Shown one piece after another: positions 14,597 through 22,154 of a DNA stretch of 33,683 bases; within the stretch, counting starts at the first letter, position 1; each line of letters begins with the position of its first letter. Origin of the DNA: Paenibacillus sp. N3.4 (GTDB taxonomy: Bacteria; Bacillota; Bacilli; Paenibacillales; NBRC-103111); assembly GCF_008017805.1 (NCBI RefSeq), contig NZ_VRTT01000079.1, positions 1-33,683 on the forward strand, in the 5' to 3' direction. The position numbers and the translations under genes are program-made. Below the pieces are notes generated by a model. It ran no database searches. It worked only from the letters and a program-made list of their open reading frames with translations, and was not told the DNA's origin.

Positions 14597-15571
14597 GTGG
14601 GGCAGCGTCTCTATGGGGAAGACGTTTCTTTGGATGGACGCGTTATTGTATCGATTCAGCGCAAGTTTCAACTCAGTGCGTTCCTGATCGGCACGATGCC
14701 ATTGTTTCTTTTCAGTGTGGTGACGCAAATTCGACTGCTTACAGACGGGTCCAACTTAACATCCGACTATTGGAAATGGGCCGGCATTATTTTGCTGCTG
14801 GGAATCGGGTTTTCTTCCTTAGGGGCGCGTTTGCTAACAAAAGATATTCAACAACTGATAAGCGATTTATATAAGGCAATGAAAGAAGTGCAGGAGGGCG
14901 ATCTGCAGGTTCGAGCATCCGATTTGTATTCAGATGAATTTTCGCGACTTGTCGCTGGCTTTAATCACATGGTGAAGGGGCTTGAGGCCCGCGAGAGCAT
15001 GAAAAATCAACTGCTGCAAAGCTATTATTCTACCTTGGCAGCAGCTCTAGATGCCAGAGATGCTTATACAGCAGGACACTCAACGCGTGTGGCTAAGTAC
15101 TCACTAATTATTGGACGAGCCGTTCAGCTCAATGAGCAGGAGCTTGATTTGCTGAATAAGACCGCATTACTGCATGATATCGGTAAAATCGGCGTGAGGG
15201 ACGATGTGCTTTTGAAGGATGGAAAGCTCATGGATGAGGAATTTGAGCAAATCAAGCTGCATCCTGTACTTGGAGAAAGCATACTCAAGCAGATAGAGCC
15301 CTCAGAGGCGATGGCTCCGCTGCTCCCGGGTGTGCGTTCGCATCATGAACGTTATGATGGAAGAGGCTATCCGGACGGCTTAAAAGGTCAGGATATCCCG
15401 CAATTCGGCCGTATTATCGCGGTAGCCGATGCCTTCGACGCCATGACCTCCGATCGTCCCTACCGGGAGGGGATGGCCATGGAAAAGGCTTTGGCCATTC
15501 TGGAAGAGGGAAAAGGGACCCAATGGGATCCTGTATTTGCTCAGATGTTCATCGATACTTATCACATATAG
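14597..15571 (+). CDS. HAMP/HD-GYP domain protein, probable c-di-GMP phosphodiesterase
   Basis: A 324-residue open frame from GTG 14597. Two membrane segments (about 27-45 and 62-80), HAMP about 82-135 (with the KEVQEGDLQVRASDLYSDEF pattern), and an HD-GYP domain about 145-320. All catalytic motifs are present: HSTRVAKYS, LHDIGKIGV, HPVLGESIL, HHERYDGRGYPDGL and ADAFDAMTSDRPYR, so c-di-GMP hydrolysis is expected. The N-terminus appears to be a remnant: about 70 further residues are encoded just upstream but separated by a stop and a frameshift. Whether this shortened frame is translated is uncertain; AGGTGGGG at the junction is a weak site. A terminator follows. Confidence 0.85.
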   Translation: MGQRLYGEDVSLDGRVIVSIQRKFQLSAFLIGTMPLFLFSVVTQIRLLTDGSNLTSDYWKWAGIILLLGIGFSSLGARLLTKDIQQLISDLYKAMKEVQEGDLQVRASDLYSDEFSRLVAGFNHMVKGLEARESMKNQLLQSYYSTLAAALDARDAYTAGHSTRVAKYSLIIGRAVQLNEQELDLLNKTALLHDIGKIGVRDDVLLKDGKLMDEEFEQIKLHPVLGESILKQIEPSEAMAPLLPGVRSHHERYDGRGYPDGLKGQDIPQFGRIIAVADAFDAMTSDRPYREGMAMEKALAILEEGKGTQWDPVFAQMFIDTYHI

Positions 15572-15582
15572 ATCATACATAA

Positions 15583-15630
15583 GAAAAACCTCCAAATCCA
15601 ACGGAATGATGGAATTTGGAGGTTATTTTA
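15583..15630. terminator. Bidirectional terminator
   Basis: Stem AACCTCCAAAT (15587-15597) with ATTTGGAGGTT (15614-15624), T-rich on both outer sides. It lies between the HD-GYP gene and the convergent anti-sigma gene, overlapping the latter's stop. Confidence 0.8.
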
Positions 15631-16410
15631 ATGATTGTAGGCCATGGAGTCGTCCGACAAATAGAGGCCGACTTTATCAATCCATTCCTGCACATAGTGG
15701 TCAGTCGCCCACTGTGCCATAACAAGCTGTTCGCCAGGCTGCAAATCAAGCGTTAACTGCGGAGCATTATTAGGTGCTTGCCCAAAAGGGTAGAACTTGA
15801 GCTTACTGTCCTCAAAGATGACGATCATATCATTCAGCGGTGAAGTCAGCGCATCGGTTGCCATGGGCCATGAGGCCTTGATACCGCTCCACGTACAGCA
15901 AATATCGTCATGATTGACGACTTTATCCGGCAGCTCGCGTGGAAAGTCATGCAGGACATAGCGATCAGCGCTTTTAGTTTCTGCTCGTGGCGTCTCAGCG
16001 ACCTTGCCGACCCAGCGTCCCGGCTCTCGCTGAATGGTCCAGCTTTGACCGCTAATCTCTCCGAATGTTAGATTCGCCTTGGTGGCAACACTCGTAAGTA
16101 CGCTGTTGATGGTCGTGCCGTATAGATCGGTAAGGGACACGTGATTCTTGTCCACCGGTTTGTTAAAAAATTGCATCGTGTGACCTTCCTTTAATTGCGG
16201 CAAGGTCCGCACCCAGATGCGATTGGATTGCGAAGCGACATTCCCACGCACGGTTTCTTCGGACTCTTTAATAGATAAGTATTGGTTGCCTGCGAATAAA
16301 AGGGTCTCAACGTGGTTCAAATGTTGTTCATTTGCTTGGTCAGGGAACACTTCCGGCTTCGCAGGTTGATCCGCTAAATGCGCAGATAAATAACGGAACT
16401 GGTCCTTTTT
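15628..16410 (-). pseudogene. C-terminal part of the frameshifted anti-sigma factor
   Basis: About 260 residues in a frame one base off from the upstream anti-sigma fragment. The frame is open from the T-run at 16406-16410 (KKDQFRYLSAHLADQPAKPE leading into the part that begins at GTG 16350) to the stop at 15628. It contains no catalytic motif I recognise; a CC pair (DDICCTWSG) and alternating strand-like segments suggest an extracytoplasmic beta-rich sensor domain. Restoring one A on the coding strand in the A5 run joins it to the membrane-anchored N-terminal part into one protein of about 435 residues. If the shift is real the anti-sigma factor has lost this domain. Confidence 0.65.
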
Positions 16411-16907
16411 GTTTGATAGACGAGGGAGTCAATTTTCCAAAAATTTTGCTTATAAGGCATTAGAATGCCGCTTCCCTCAGACGTCTTCTGCAGTTTTCCG
16501 CGGACCGGTGCAATGAGCATGGTACGGTACGTATTGTAACTTAATGGAACACTACTTAGCTTAATGCTTTCACTATCTTCATGCTCAGTTCGTAGACCGA
16601 TGAGCAAAGCGGTATTAATTGGAATCGGGGACGAGACAGTAGGTTCGGCGGCCATAGCCATCGAAGTCTCAGCCGCAGATACAGCATCACTTTTCGTATG
16701 GATCGTATGCCAGGGGAAAATCCAAACGGCTGCTACAATCGCACCAATGCCGACAAAGCAAAGCAAAGGTCTCACCCTTGATTTCGTGTGATCCTTACGA
16801 TCAATCGCTTGTTCGATGTCACGCTGAAGTCTGGATGTAAAGCCGGGTCGCTGGAGCGGTCCTGATTCCAATTCTTTATGTAGTTCATCCGGATCAGGAG
16901 TGTTCAA
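16374..16907 (-). CDS. ECF anti-sigma factor, N-terminal and membrane part (frameshifted)
   Basis: A 177-residue fragment with a cytoplasmic head (about 1-45), one membrane helix (about 47-66, LLCFVGIGAIVAAVWIF), and an extracytoplasmic start, the topology of single-pass anti-sigma factors for ECF sigma factors. It overlaps the end of the sigma gene. I favour TTG 16907, because AAGGAG lies 10 bases ahead; the GTG at 16916 is only one base from that site. The frame ends at 16374 after YQTKRTSSVIYLRI, but the reading continues naturally in another frame after an A5 run (T5 at 16406-16410). The product as written would keep its sigma-binding and membrane parts. Confidence 0.75.
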   Translation of the reverse strand: MNTPDPDELHKELESGPLQRPGFTSRLQRDIEQAIDRKDHTKSRVRPLLCFVGIGAIVAAVWIFPWHTIHTKSDAVSAAETSMAMAAEPTVSSPIPINTALLIGLRTEHEDSESIKLSSVPLSYNTYRTMLIAPVRGKLQKTSEGSGILMPYKQNFWKIDSLVYQTKRTSSVIYLRI

Positions 16908-17460
16908 GCGCTTCACGCTCCTTCATACTGATCACCTTGAGTCTGGCGTGGTGAAGCCGGGATTTAACGGTTCCCTCCGAGATCTTAAGAATGGCAGCCA
17001 TTTCTTTGGTTGTCATTTGATAATGGGCCTGTAAAATGAGGATTTCCCTGTACTTAGCAGGTAAGGAAATGACTTTTTTCCATATATCGCTGGCGTACAG
17101 CTTCTCCATGGCTTCGGTTTCCGCAGAAGGCGTTGTGCCTGCTGATTGGATAAAGCCGACAAGCGTAACTTTGCGCCAAAATGCTTTGCGTAAGTAGTCA
17201 TAAGTCGTATTGCGTGTAATCGTAAGCAGCCAAGTTTTGACAGAAGCTTCGCCGCGGAATGTTGTCAGATTGCGATAAACTTTCAAAAATGCATCTTGTG
17301 TAATATCGTCAGCGAGATCCATGTTCCGGCAAATACTAAATGCATAATTCCATACATCGTTTCCGTAGGCTTCCATTAAATTGCGCAGGATCACTTTCTG
17401 ATCCGTTGTTTCAGATACATATTTCAGATATTCAAATACATGAACACCGGTCGTCTCCAT
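16894..17460 (-). CDS. ECF RNA polymerase sigma factor
   Basis: A 188-residue ECF (group IV) sigma factor. Sigma-2 covers about residues 24-92 (DVWNYAFSICRNMDLADDITQDAFLKVYRNL, then TWLLTITRNTTYDYLRK). Sigma-4 covers about 125-180, with a helix-turn-helix MTTKEMAAILKISEGTVKSRLHHARLK. It starts at ATG 17460 behind GAGGTG. The anti-sigma gene overlaps its 3' end, the usual arrangement for coupled synthesis. A TGAAC-N16-CGTC element upstream suggests autoregulation. It is divergent from an ECF41-type sigma gene, with 165 bases between them. Subgroup not assigned. Confidence 0.9.
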   Translation of the reverse strand: METTGVHVFEYLKYVSETTDQKVILRNLMEAYGNDVWNYAFSICRNMDLADDITQDAFLKVYRNLTTFRGEASVKTWLLTITRNTTYDYLRKAFWRKVTLVGFIQSAGTTPSAETEAMEKLYASDIWKKVISLPAKYREILILQAHYQMTTKEMAAILKISEGTVKSRLHHARLKVISMKEREALEHS

Positions 17461-17480
17461 ACTCTCACCTCACAATCTTA

Positions 17481-17505
17481 GACGCTAGAAGTTCAGAAAA
17501 GTTCA
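17481..17505 (-). promoter_or_regulatory. Candidate ECF-type autoregulatory promoter
   Basis: On the minus strand TGAAC (17501-17505), 16 bases, CGTC (17481-17484), 20 bases before the sigma start. It resembles the TGAAAC...CGTC promoters of Bacillus ECF factors such as SigW/SigM. Confidence 0.45.
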
Positions 17506-17529
17506 TGTTATTAAAAAAAATTTTTGAAA

Positions 17530-17557
17530 TGTCACAGAAAGGTTGTATAAATTCGTC
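17530..17557 (+). promoter_or_regulatory. ECF41-type promoter
   Basis: TGTCACA (17530-17536), 17 bases, CGTC (17554-17557), 68 bases before the ECF41-like sigma start. TGTCACA and CGTC are the boxes described for ECF41 sigma factors, so this is probably self-regulation. Confidence 0.6.
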
Positions 17558-17625
17558 TATATTGGTTATGAGAAGTAAGACAGGGTAACTACAATTAACC
17601 ACCATGAGGAAGGAATGAATCGCCT

Positions 17626-18489
17626 GTGGACCTGACAGATCTCTACATCACCTATCGCCCCCTCCTCTTCTCTATCGCTTATCGGATGCTGGGTTCGGTG
17701 GCGGATGCCGAAGACATGGTGCAAGACACCTTTATGCAAGCTGAGAAGATTGAGGAAAATCAGGTTCTACATATGAAGGCTTATTTATGCAAAATGGTCA
17801 CTAATCGCTGTATGGATTACGCCAAATCAGCACGCAAACGCCGAGAGTTGTATGTGGGCGACTGGCTGCCTGAACCTTTACAAATAAGTGAGGATGATCC
17901 CCTGCATGCGATAGAGAAAGATGAAACATTTTCATATGCGTTCATGGTGTACTTGGAAAAATTAACGCCCATTGAGCGTGCGGTGTTTATCTTACGGGAA
18001 GCTTTTGACTACGATTATAGCGAGATCGGTGATATGCTTGGAAAGTCGGAGGCCAATTGCCGACAAATTTTCAGTCGACTCAAGCGTAAGCTCAAGGAGA
18101 ATCACGCACCTGCTGTCCATCCAGATGAACACGCAGCCGATTTGGCACAACAATTTCTAATTGCCTCCAGTACAGGAAATATTGAAGGGTTAATTCGTTC
18201 CTTAACGGAGGACGTTGTGATGTATTCAGATGGTGGCGGCAAAGCATTAGCTGCACGGAATCCGATTATTGGCCGCGAACGTGTGATGATGTTCTTACTG
18301 GGGATTCGGGCTAAGCGGATGGAGAATGCACACTATAAGATGGTAAATTTGAATGGTCTGCCAGGTGTATTGATCAGCGAAAACAATAAAATAACAACGG
18401 TATTTACGTACGAATTAGAAGCAGATGGTCGTGTGCTTAAATTATTTTGTATGCGCAATCCGGATAAGCTGACATCCTACTCGTTATGA
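17626..18489 (+). CDS. ECF41-type sigma factor with SnoaL-like C-terminal extension
   Basis: A 287-residue sigma factor. Sigma-2 covers about residues 5-70 (YRMLGSVADAEDMVQDTFMQ) and sigma-4 about 105-160 (YSEIGDMLGKSEANCRQIFSRLKRKL). A 120-residue SnoaL-like extension contains DGGGKALAARNPIIG and ends with CMRNPDKL; the DGGGK and NPDKL-type motifs are hallmarks of ECF41, where the extension acts as a built-in regulator instead of an anti-sigma factor. It starts at GTG 17626 behind GAGGAAGGA. ECF41 genes usually sit beside a carboxymuconolactone decarboxylase, oxidoreductase or epimerase; here the next gene is an unrelated unknown. The TGTCACA...CGTC promoter upstream fits the family. Confidence 0.92.
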   Translation: MDLTDLYITYRPLLFSIAYRMLGSVADAEDMVQDTFMQAEKIEENQVLHMKAYLCKMVTNRCMDYAKSARKRRELYVGDWLPEPLQISEDDPLHAIEKDETFSYAFMVYLEKLTPIERAVFILREAFDYDYSEIGDMLGKSEANCRQIFSRLKRKLKENHAPAVHPDEHAADLAQQFLIASSTGNIEGLIRSLTEDVVMYSDGGGKALAARNPIIGRERVMMFLLGIRAKRMENAHYKMVNLNGLPGVLISENNKITTVFTYELEADGRVLKLFCMRNPDKLTSYSL

Positions 18490-18683
18490 TGGATCCGGTT
18501 TTTCGATTGGAAACGTAATAGATCGATTGTTATATTTTACATGTTAATAAAAAATTAGTTAATTATATGCGGCAGTTGCGGGTGTCTGACAGGGATGTCT
18601 TGACAATTGAAGACCTTAACACGCAATATGAAAGAAGGAACCTGCATCGTTGTAAATCAGGTCCTAAGGAAGGGAAGAGCACG

Positions 18684-19133
18684 ATGAATTTCGTTGAGCA
18701 TGTAGGGGATCATTTTCGTTCGGGGCAAATTAATAATTACCCGCAGCCTGTTGCTTTGAACTTGGGATTGGTCTATACAGTTAAACTAAATGATAAGAAG
18801 ACCAATTTGATCTGGCTGCCTTTCGAATATACCGGTCTTGTTTACAAAGATATGGGTCTGCAAACGAACGTTTATCCCTATTATCGTGGAGCCATCCTTG
18901 AAGAAGTAGAGCTTTCACGAGGAACCGATCTCCATAAACCACAGACCGAGGAAGCCTTTATCAAGACGTTATACATGAAGAGTTGGGAAATTCATCAACT
19001 GCTGCAGCTTGAGAAGTACGCCGCTCTCCAAGGCAATGTTCCTGATTTCCTGACTAAAATGCTATACATAACCGATTGGCTACGTTATTACAACTCCGTC
19101 AAAGCAGTAGGCAAAGGGATACATATCGGTTAA
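18684..19133 (+). CDS. Conserved-looking hypothetical protein
   Basis: A 149-residue soluble protein I do not recognise. It is rich in aromatic residues (WLPFEYTGLVYKDMG, NVYPYYRG), has no signal peptide or membrane helix, and its second half is predicted helical (EEAFIKTLYMKSWEIHQLLQLEKYAAL). I start at the ATG at 18684 because AGGAAGGG lies upstream; the frame stays open to 18567 but that part looks random. A perfect TTGACA occurs at 18600-18605 with a poor -10 (CAATAT) 18 bases on, so the gene may have its own promoter. A terminator follows. Its position after the ECF41 sigma makes it a possible target, but no ECF41 boxes precede it. Confidence 0.65.
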   Translation: MNFVEHVGDHFRSGQINNYPQPVALNLGLVYTVKLNDKKTNLIWLPFEYTGLVYKDMGLQTNVYPYYRGAILEEVELSRGTDLHKPQTEEAFIKTLYMKSWEIHQLLQLEKYAALQGNVPDFLTKMLYITDWLRYYNSVKAVGKGIHIG

Positions 19134-19160
19134 TGAACGATCCTGCCCAACTAACAAAGA

Positions 19161-19198
19161 TCCTTCTTCTACGTAGGTAGAAGTTAAGGGTTTTTTTC
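19161..19198 (+). terminator. Rho-independent terminator
   Basis: Stem CCTTCTTCTAC with GTAGAAG(TT)AAGG around a GTAG loop, followed by seven Ts at 19191-19197. Confidence 0.8.
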
Positions 19199-19363
19199 TT
19201 ATCTTTTTTAATTGCGATGATCTGCGGCTATAGTCCTATGAGGATAGTGCGAATTCCGTCGTATTACTAGACTTTAAGCCTGTTTTCAAAGGCTGTAAGA
19301 AGGCTTATCCTAGAGGATGGAGCTCGTTATGGGCCAAAATTAATTAGAGGCGGAGAGTCGTGG

Positions 19364-20593
19364 ATGCGAAGGTTGAAAAAATGGATGGTTATAGTAACTT
19401 TATGTTGCTTCATGACTATAGGTGTTGTAGAAGGAAAGAGCGAAGCGGCGAATCTAACGGATATTCATGGTCATTGGGCGGAGCAGACCGTCAGTCAGAT
19501 GGTCCAGCAGGGACTACTCGACGGTTTCCCCGATGGGACTTTCCGACCTGATGATTCTGTTACGGCAGATCAATTCGTGAAAATTGTCGTATTGGCTTTT
19601 ACAGATATGTATCCAAACGGTGAACGTAAGTGGAAGTCGAGCTTTATTCAATCGCTTAGTTCCAGTAATCAAAGTATTTTGCAGCAGGATTTTCGGGATT
19701 TCACATTTAAACCGAATATAGTGGGCTATTGGGCTAAGCCATATCTGGATTTGGCCAGTGATCTTCATTTCATTAGCAAAGGCCAGTTCAGCGATTATAA
19801 GGCGAAGCTGAAACGCGAAGATGTCGCCGAAATATTGTACTACCTGCTCAAGGAAACCGAGTACTTGGAAGATGAAGTCTATAGTTTGAAAGCGGCTTCG
19901 CAATTCGGAGATCTGCAAAGTGCAACACCCAGACAGCAAAAGTTTATCGGTGAAGCGATGACAAAGGGAATCATGGAAGGCTACCCAAATGGTTACTTTG
20001 GTGTTGGACGTTATGTAACACGCGCAGAAGCGCTGCAAATTATTACGCGTTTGCAGACGAAGGCGAAGCGCATTCCAATAACGACAGGAAGCGAAGCTTT
20101 CATCAAAGTGGTGCCAACGAAGGATGGCAGCTACAAGAAGCTGATCTTTCCCGATCAGAGAATGCTTCAAGCCTATGTTGTAATGGAGGAAGCTGGCAAG
20201 CTAAGAGGCACAAATTATGACCTTGAAGAAACCACGCTGCGTTTATTCCGAGATGCGGAGGCCAAAAGTCAGTCGATGAGCGGCGCAACAGCAGAGGCGC
20301 GTAACAGCAACGAAGCTTCGTTATGGTTAGATCCGCAGTTCTCGACCTATGGCGTAACGTTGCGGCTTGAGGAAGGCACATTGGCCAGAAATAAGGAGAG
20401 TATTCGCAAGTTTACAGACTTCCTTTTTGGTTATGACGCGGATATTTTCTATCGCCACTTTACAGATGCCTGTGAGCGTGCGGCTGCCAAAAAGGTTCTG
20501 GAAACAACAACGAAACAAATCGGCAGTTACTCGGTCGAGACACGCTTAGAGCCAGACGGCAAGACACTGATTTTCTCTTTTATTTATTCATAA
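19364..20593 (+). CDS. Exported protein with three SLH domains
   Basis: A 409-residue secreted protein. A signal peptide (about 1-28, cleavage near SEAA-NL) is followed by three S-layer-homology units: a canonical one (about 31-75, DIHGHWAEQTVSQMVQQGLLDGFPDG and FRPDDSVT), a degenerate second (about 115-165) and a third (about 185-230, GIMEGYPNGYFG...VTRAEAL). SLH domains bind secondary cell-wall polymer, so this protein should be wall-anchored. The C-terminal 175 residues are of unknown fold with no catalytic motif that I recognise. It starts at ATG 19364 behind GGCGGAGAG and is a single-gene unit with its own terminator. Confidence 0.85.
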   Translation: MRRLKKWMVIVTLCCFMTIGVVEGKSEAANLTDIHGHWAEQTVSQMVQQGLLDGFPDGTFRPDDSVTADQFVKIVVLAFTDMYPNGERKWKSSFIQSLSSSNQSILQQDFRDFTFKPNIVGYWAKPYLDLASDLHFISKGQFSDYKAKLKREDVAEILYYLLKETEYLEDEVYSLKAASQFGDLQSATPRQQKFIGEAMTKGIMEGYPNGYFGVGRYVTRAEALQIITRLQTKAKRIPITTGSEAFIKVVPTKDGSYKKLIFPDQRMLQAYVVMEEAGKLRGTNYDLEETTLRLFRDAEAKSQSMSGATAEARNSNEASLWLDPQFSTYGVTLRLEEGTLARNKESIRKFTDFLFGYDADIFYRHFTDACERAAAKKVLETTTKQIGSYSVETRLEPDGKTLIFSFIYS

Positions 20594-20605
20594 AATAGGA
20601 AACGG

Positions 20606-20639
20606 AATCCCCCATTATGGAAGCATGATGGGGATTTTC
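20606..20639 (+). terminator. Terminator of the SLH gene
   Basis: Stem AATCCCC(C)ATTATG with CATGATGGGGATT, loop GAAG, then a short T-run. Confidence 0.75.
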
Positions 20640-20682
20640 TGTGTATGTTTATTACGCTTTGGGCGATTTTCACCAAAGAAGG

Positions 20683-20772
20683 TGTACGTACAAGTTGGGC
20701 GTATAAAACTTTATAATCCACCCATCTAGATAACATGTACGTACAAGTGTATAATGAGAAATTATACGTACA
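20683..20772 (+). promoter_or_regulatory. Three AraR-type operator boxes ahead of araD
   Basis: Two perfect copies of the palindromic core TGTACGTACA (20683-20692 and 20736-20745) and one near copy, TATACGTACA (20763-20772), in the 200 bases before araD. The B. subtilis AraR operator is ATTTGTACGTACAAAT. Centre spacings are 53 and 27 bases. A TATAAT at 20750-20755 lies between boxes 2 and 3, so bound repressor would cover the promoter. Confidence 0.7.
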
Positions 20773-20797
20773 TTTTATCGGAAGGTGTTGATTACAG

Positions 20798-21487
20798 GTG
20801 TTGGATACGTTGAAACAGGCGGTATTGGAAGCAAATCTGGACTTGCCGAAATATCGGCTCGTCACATTTACATGGGGAAATGTTAGCGGCATTGATCGGG
20901 AGCAAGGGCTTGTTGTTATTAAGCCAAGTGGCGTTCCTTATGAAAATCTGAGGTTCGAAGACCTTGTCGTTGTTGATTTGGATGGCAATATGGTGGAAGG
21001 CAAGCTAAAACCATCATCGGACACGCCTACGCATCTTGCTTTGTACCGTGCTTTTAATTCAATCGGTGGAATCGTGCATACGCACTCTCCTTGGGCAACC
21101 AGCTGGGCACAAGCCGGAAAAGGGATTCCCGCACTTGGAACGACACATGCCGATTATTTCTATTCGGAAGTACCGTGCACCCGTTTAATGACGGACGCCG
21201 AAATAAAGGGCGCATACGAGCTAGAGACAGGGAATGTTATCATTGAAACATTCGTGGATAAAGACCCGGCCATGGTACCTAGCGTCTTAGTTAACTGCCA
21301 CGCGCCCTTCAGTTGGGGTAAGGATGCGCATAACGCGGTTCATCATGCAGTCGTCCTGGAAGAAGTTGCGAAAATCGCCTATCATACTTACCAATTGAGT
21401 CCTTCGATTGAGCCTATGGACCAAGCTTTGCTCGATCGTCATTTCCTCAGAAAGCATGGAGCGAATGCCTATTACGGGCAGAAATAA
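20798..21487 (+). CDS. araD: L-ribulose-5-phosphate 4-epimerase
   Basis: A 229-residue class II aldolase-fold epimerase that interconverts L-ribulose 5-phosphate and D-xylulose 5-phosphate in arabinose catabolism. Expected residues are present: the TWGNVSG and KPSGVPY phosphate-site segments, the zinc-binding HTH of IVHTHSPWATSWAQ (about residues 96-98), and a third histidine in NCHAPFSWG (about 170), followed by AHNAVHHAVVLEE. Length matches E. coli and B. subtilis AraD. It starts at GTG 20798 behind GAAGGTG (TTG 20801 is an alternative). It is monocistronic here, with a terminator after it and three AraR-type boxes before it; no other ara genes are in the window. Confidence 0.93.
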   Translation: MLDTLKQAVLEANLDLPKYRLVTFTWGNVSGIDREQGLVVIKPSGVPYENLRFEDLVVVDLDGNMVEGKLKPSSDTPTHLALYRAFNSIGGIVHTHSPWATSWAQAGKGIPALGTTHADYFYSEVPCTRLMTDAEIKGAYELETGNVIIETFVDKDPAMVPSVLVNCHAPFSWGKDAHNAVHHAVVLEEVAKIAYHTYQLSPSIEPMDQALLDRHFLRKHGANAYYGQK

Positions 21488-21495
21488 ACGAAAAG

Positions 21496-21527
21496 AAAAG
21501 GAGCAGTCTGCCGAATGCTCCTTTTTC
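21496..21527. terminator. Terminator between araD and ohr
   Basis: Perfect 10-bp stem AAAAGGAGCA (21496-21505) with TGCTCCTTTT (21516-21525). A-rich and T-rich flanks allow use by both convergent genes. Confidence 0.8.
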
Positions 21528-21532
21528 GATTT

Positions 21533-21970
21533 TTAGAAAGAAAAGCCGGCACTTTCTACAACATGAATATTGACTTCAATGTTGCCGCGTGTTGCTTTAG
21601 AATAAGGACACACTTGATGTGCGGCATGCGCCAATTCCTCAGCAATCTCTGGCGACACCCCTTTTATCGTCACATCAAGTTGAACAGCCAGGCCGAAGCC
21701 ACCATCATCTGTTTTGCCGATACTGACATGCGCGGTTACCGATGTGCTCTCGACTTCAACTCGTTTGGTACGGATAACAAGGTTTAGTGCGCTATCGAAG
21801 CATGCAGAGTAACCTGCTGCAAACAACTGCTCTGGATTTGTCGCGGCACCCCCTGCGCCTCCGAGTTCTTTGGGCATTTTAACATCAAGGTCGAGAACAC
21901 CGTCACTAGATCTTACTTTCCCGTTTCTTCCACCGTTTGCTGTAGCTACTGCTGTATACAAATTATCCAT
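21533..21970 (-). CDS. ohr: Organic hydroperoxide resistance protein (Ohr/OsmC family)
   Basis: A 145-residue thiol peroxidase that reduces organic and fatty-acid hydroperoxides. The two redox cysteines are in their standard contexts: GYSACFDSAL (about residue 56) and HQVCPYSKATRGNIEV (about residue 120), the latter typical of the Ohr rather than OsmC subfamily. The N-terminus YTAVATANGGRNGKV is also Ohr-like. GGAGAGAG precedes the ATG. No OhrR-type regulator is adjacent, and the leader has a TTGTGCACAA palindrome but no TACAATT-type OhrR site that I can see. Confidence 0.93.
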   Translation of the reverse strand: MDNLYTAVATANGGRNGKVRSSDGVLDLDVKMPKELGGAGGAATNPEQLFAAGYSACFDSALNLVIRTKRVEVESTSVTAHVSIGKTDDGGFGLAVQLDVTIKGVSPEIAEELAHAAHQVCPYSKATRGNIEVNIHVVESAGFSF

Positions 21971-22082
21971 GATGATCTCTCTCCTTTATATACCTCATAA
22001 TATATTGTGCACAAATCAATTTTATATAATTTAATTTACTAGAGTATTAGGTAACTGTCAACTCCTTTCTAACATGTGAGTT

Positions 22083-22111
22083 TTGGCGAGAAGAATAACT
22101 TTTGGTATGAT
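22083..22111 (+). promoter_or_regulatory. Vegetative (SigA-type) promoter
   Basis: TTGGCG (22083-22088), 17-base spacer, TATGAT (22106-22111), 43 bases before the GAF-domain reductase start. Confidence 0.5.
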
Positions 22112-22154
22112 AGATAGGCACTGGAGTCACGCAGAGAAAGTGAGTTGAAGGTAG

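Noticed and set aside
14448..14687. 79-codon plus-strand frame overlapping the broken HD-GYP N-terminus
   Set aside because: It is the third frame of the same region, encodes no plausible membrane helix pattern and has no ribosome binding site; the sense alternates between the other two frames.
19514..20170. 218-codon open frame on the minus strand
   Set aside because: Antisense to the SLH protein gene, which has a signal peptide and clear SLH motifs; the shadow has none.
22005..22014. TTGTGCACAA palindrome upstream of ohr
   Set aside because: It is a perfect 10-base palindrome, but it does not match the TACAATT-type OhrR operator, and a palindrome of this size is common by chance in AT-rich leaders; not claimed as an operator.
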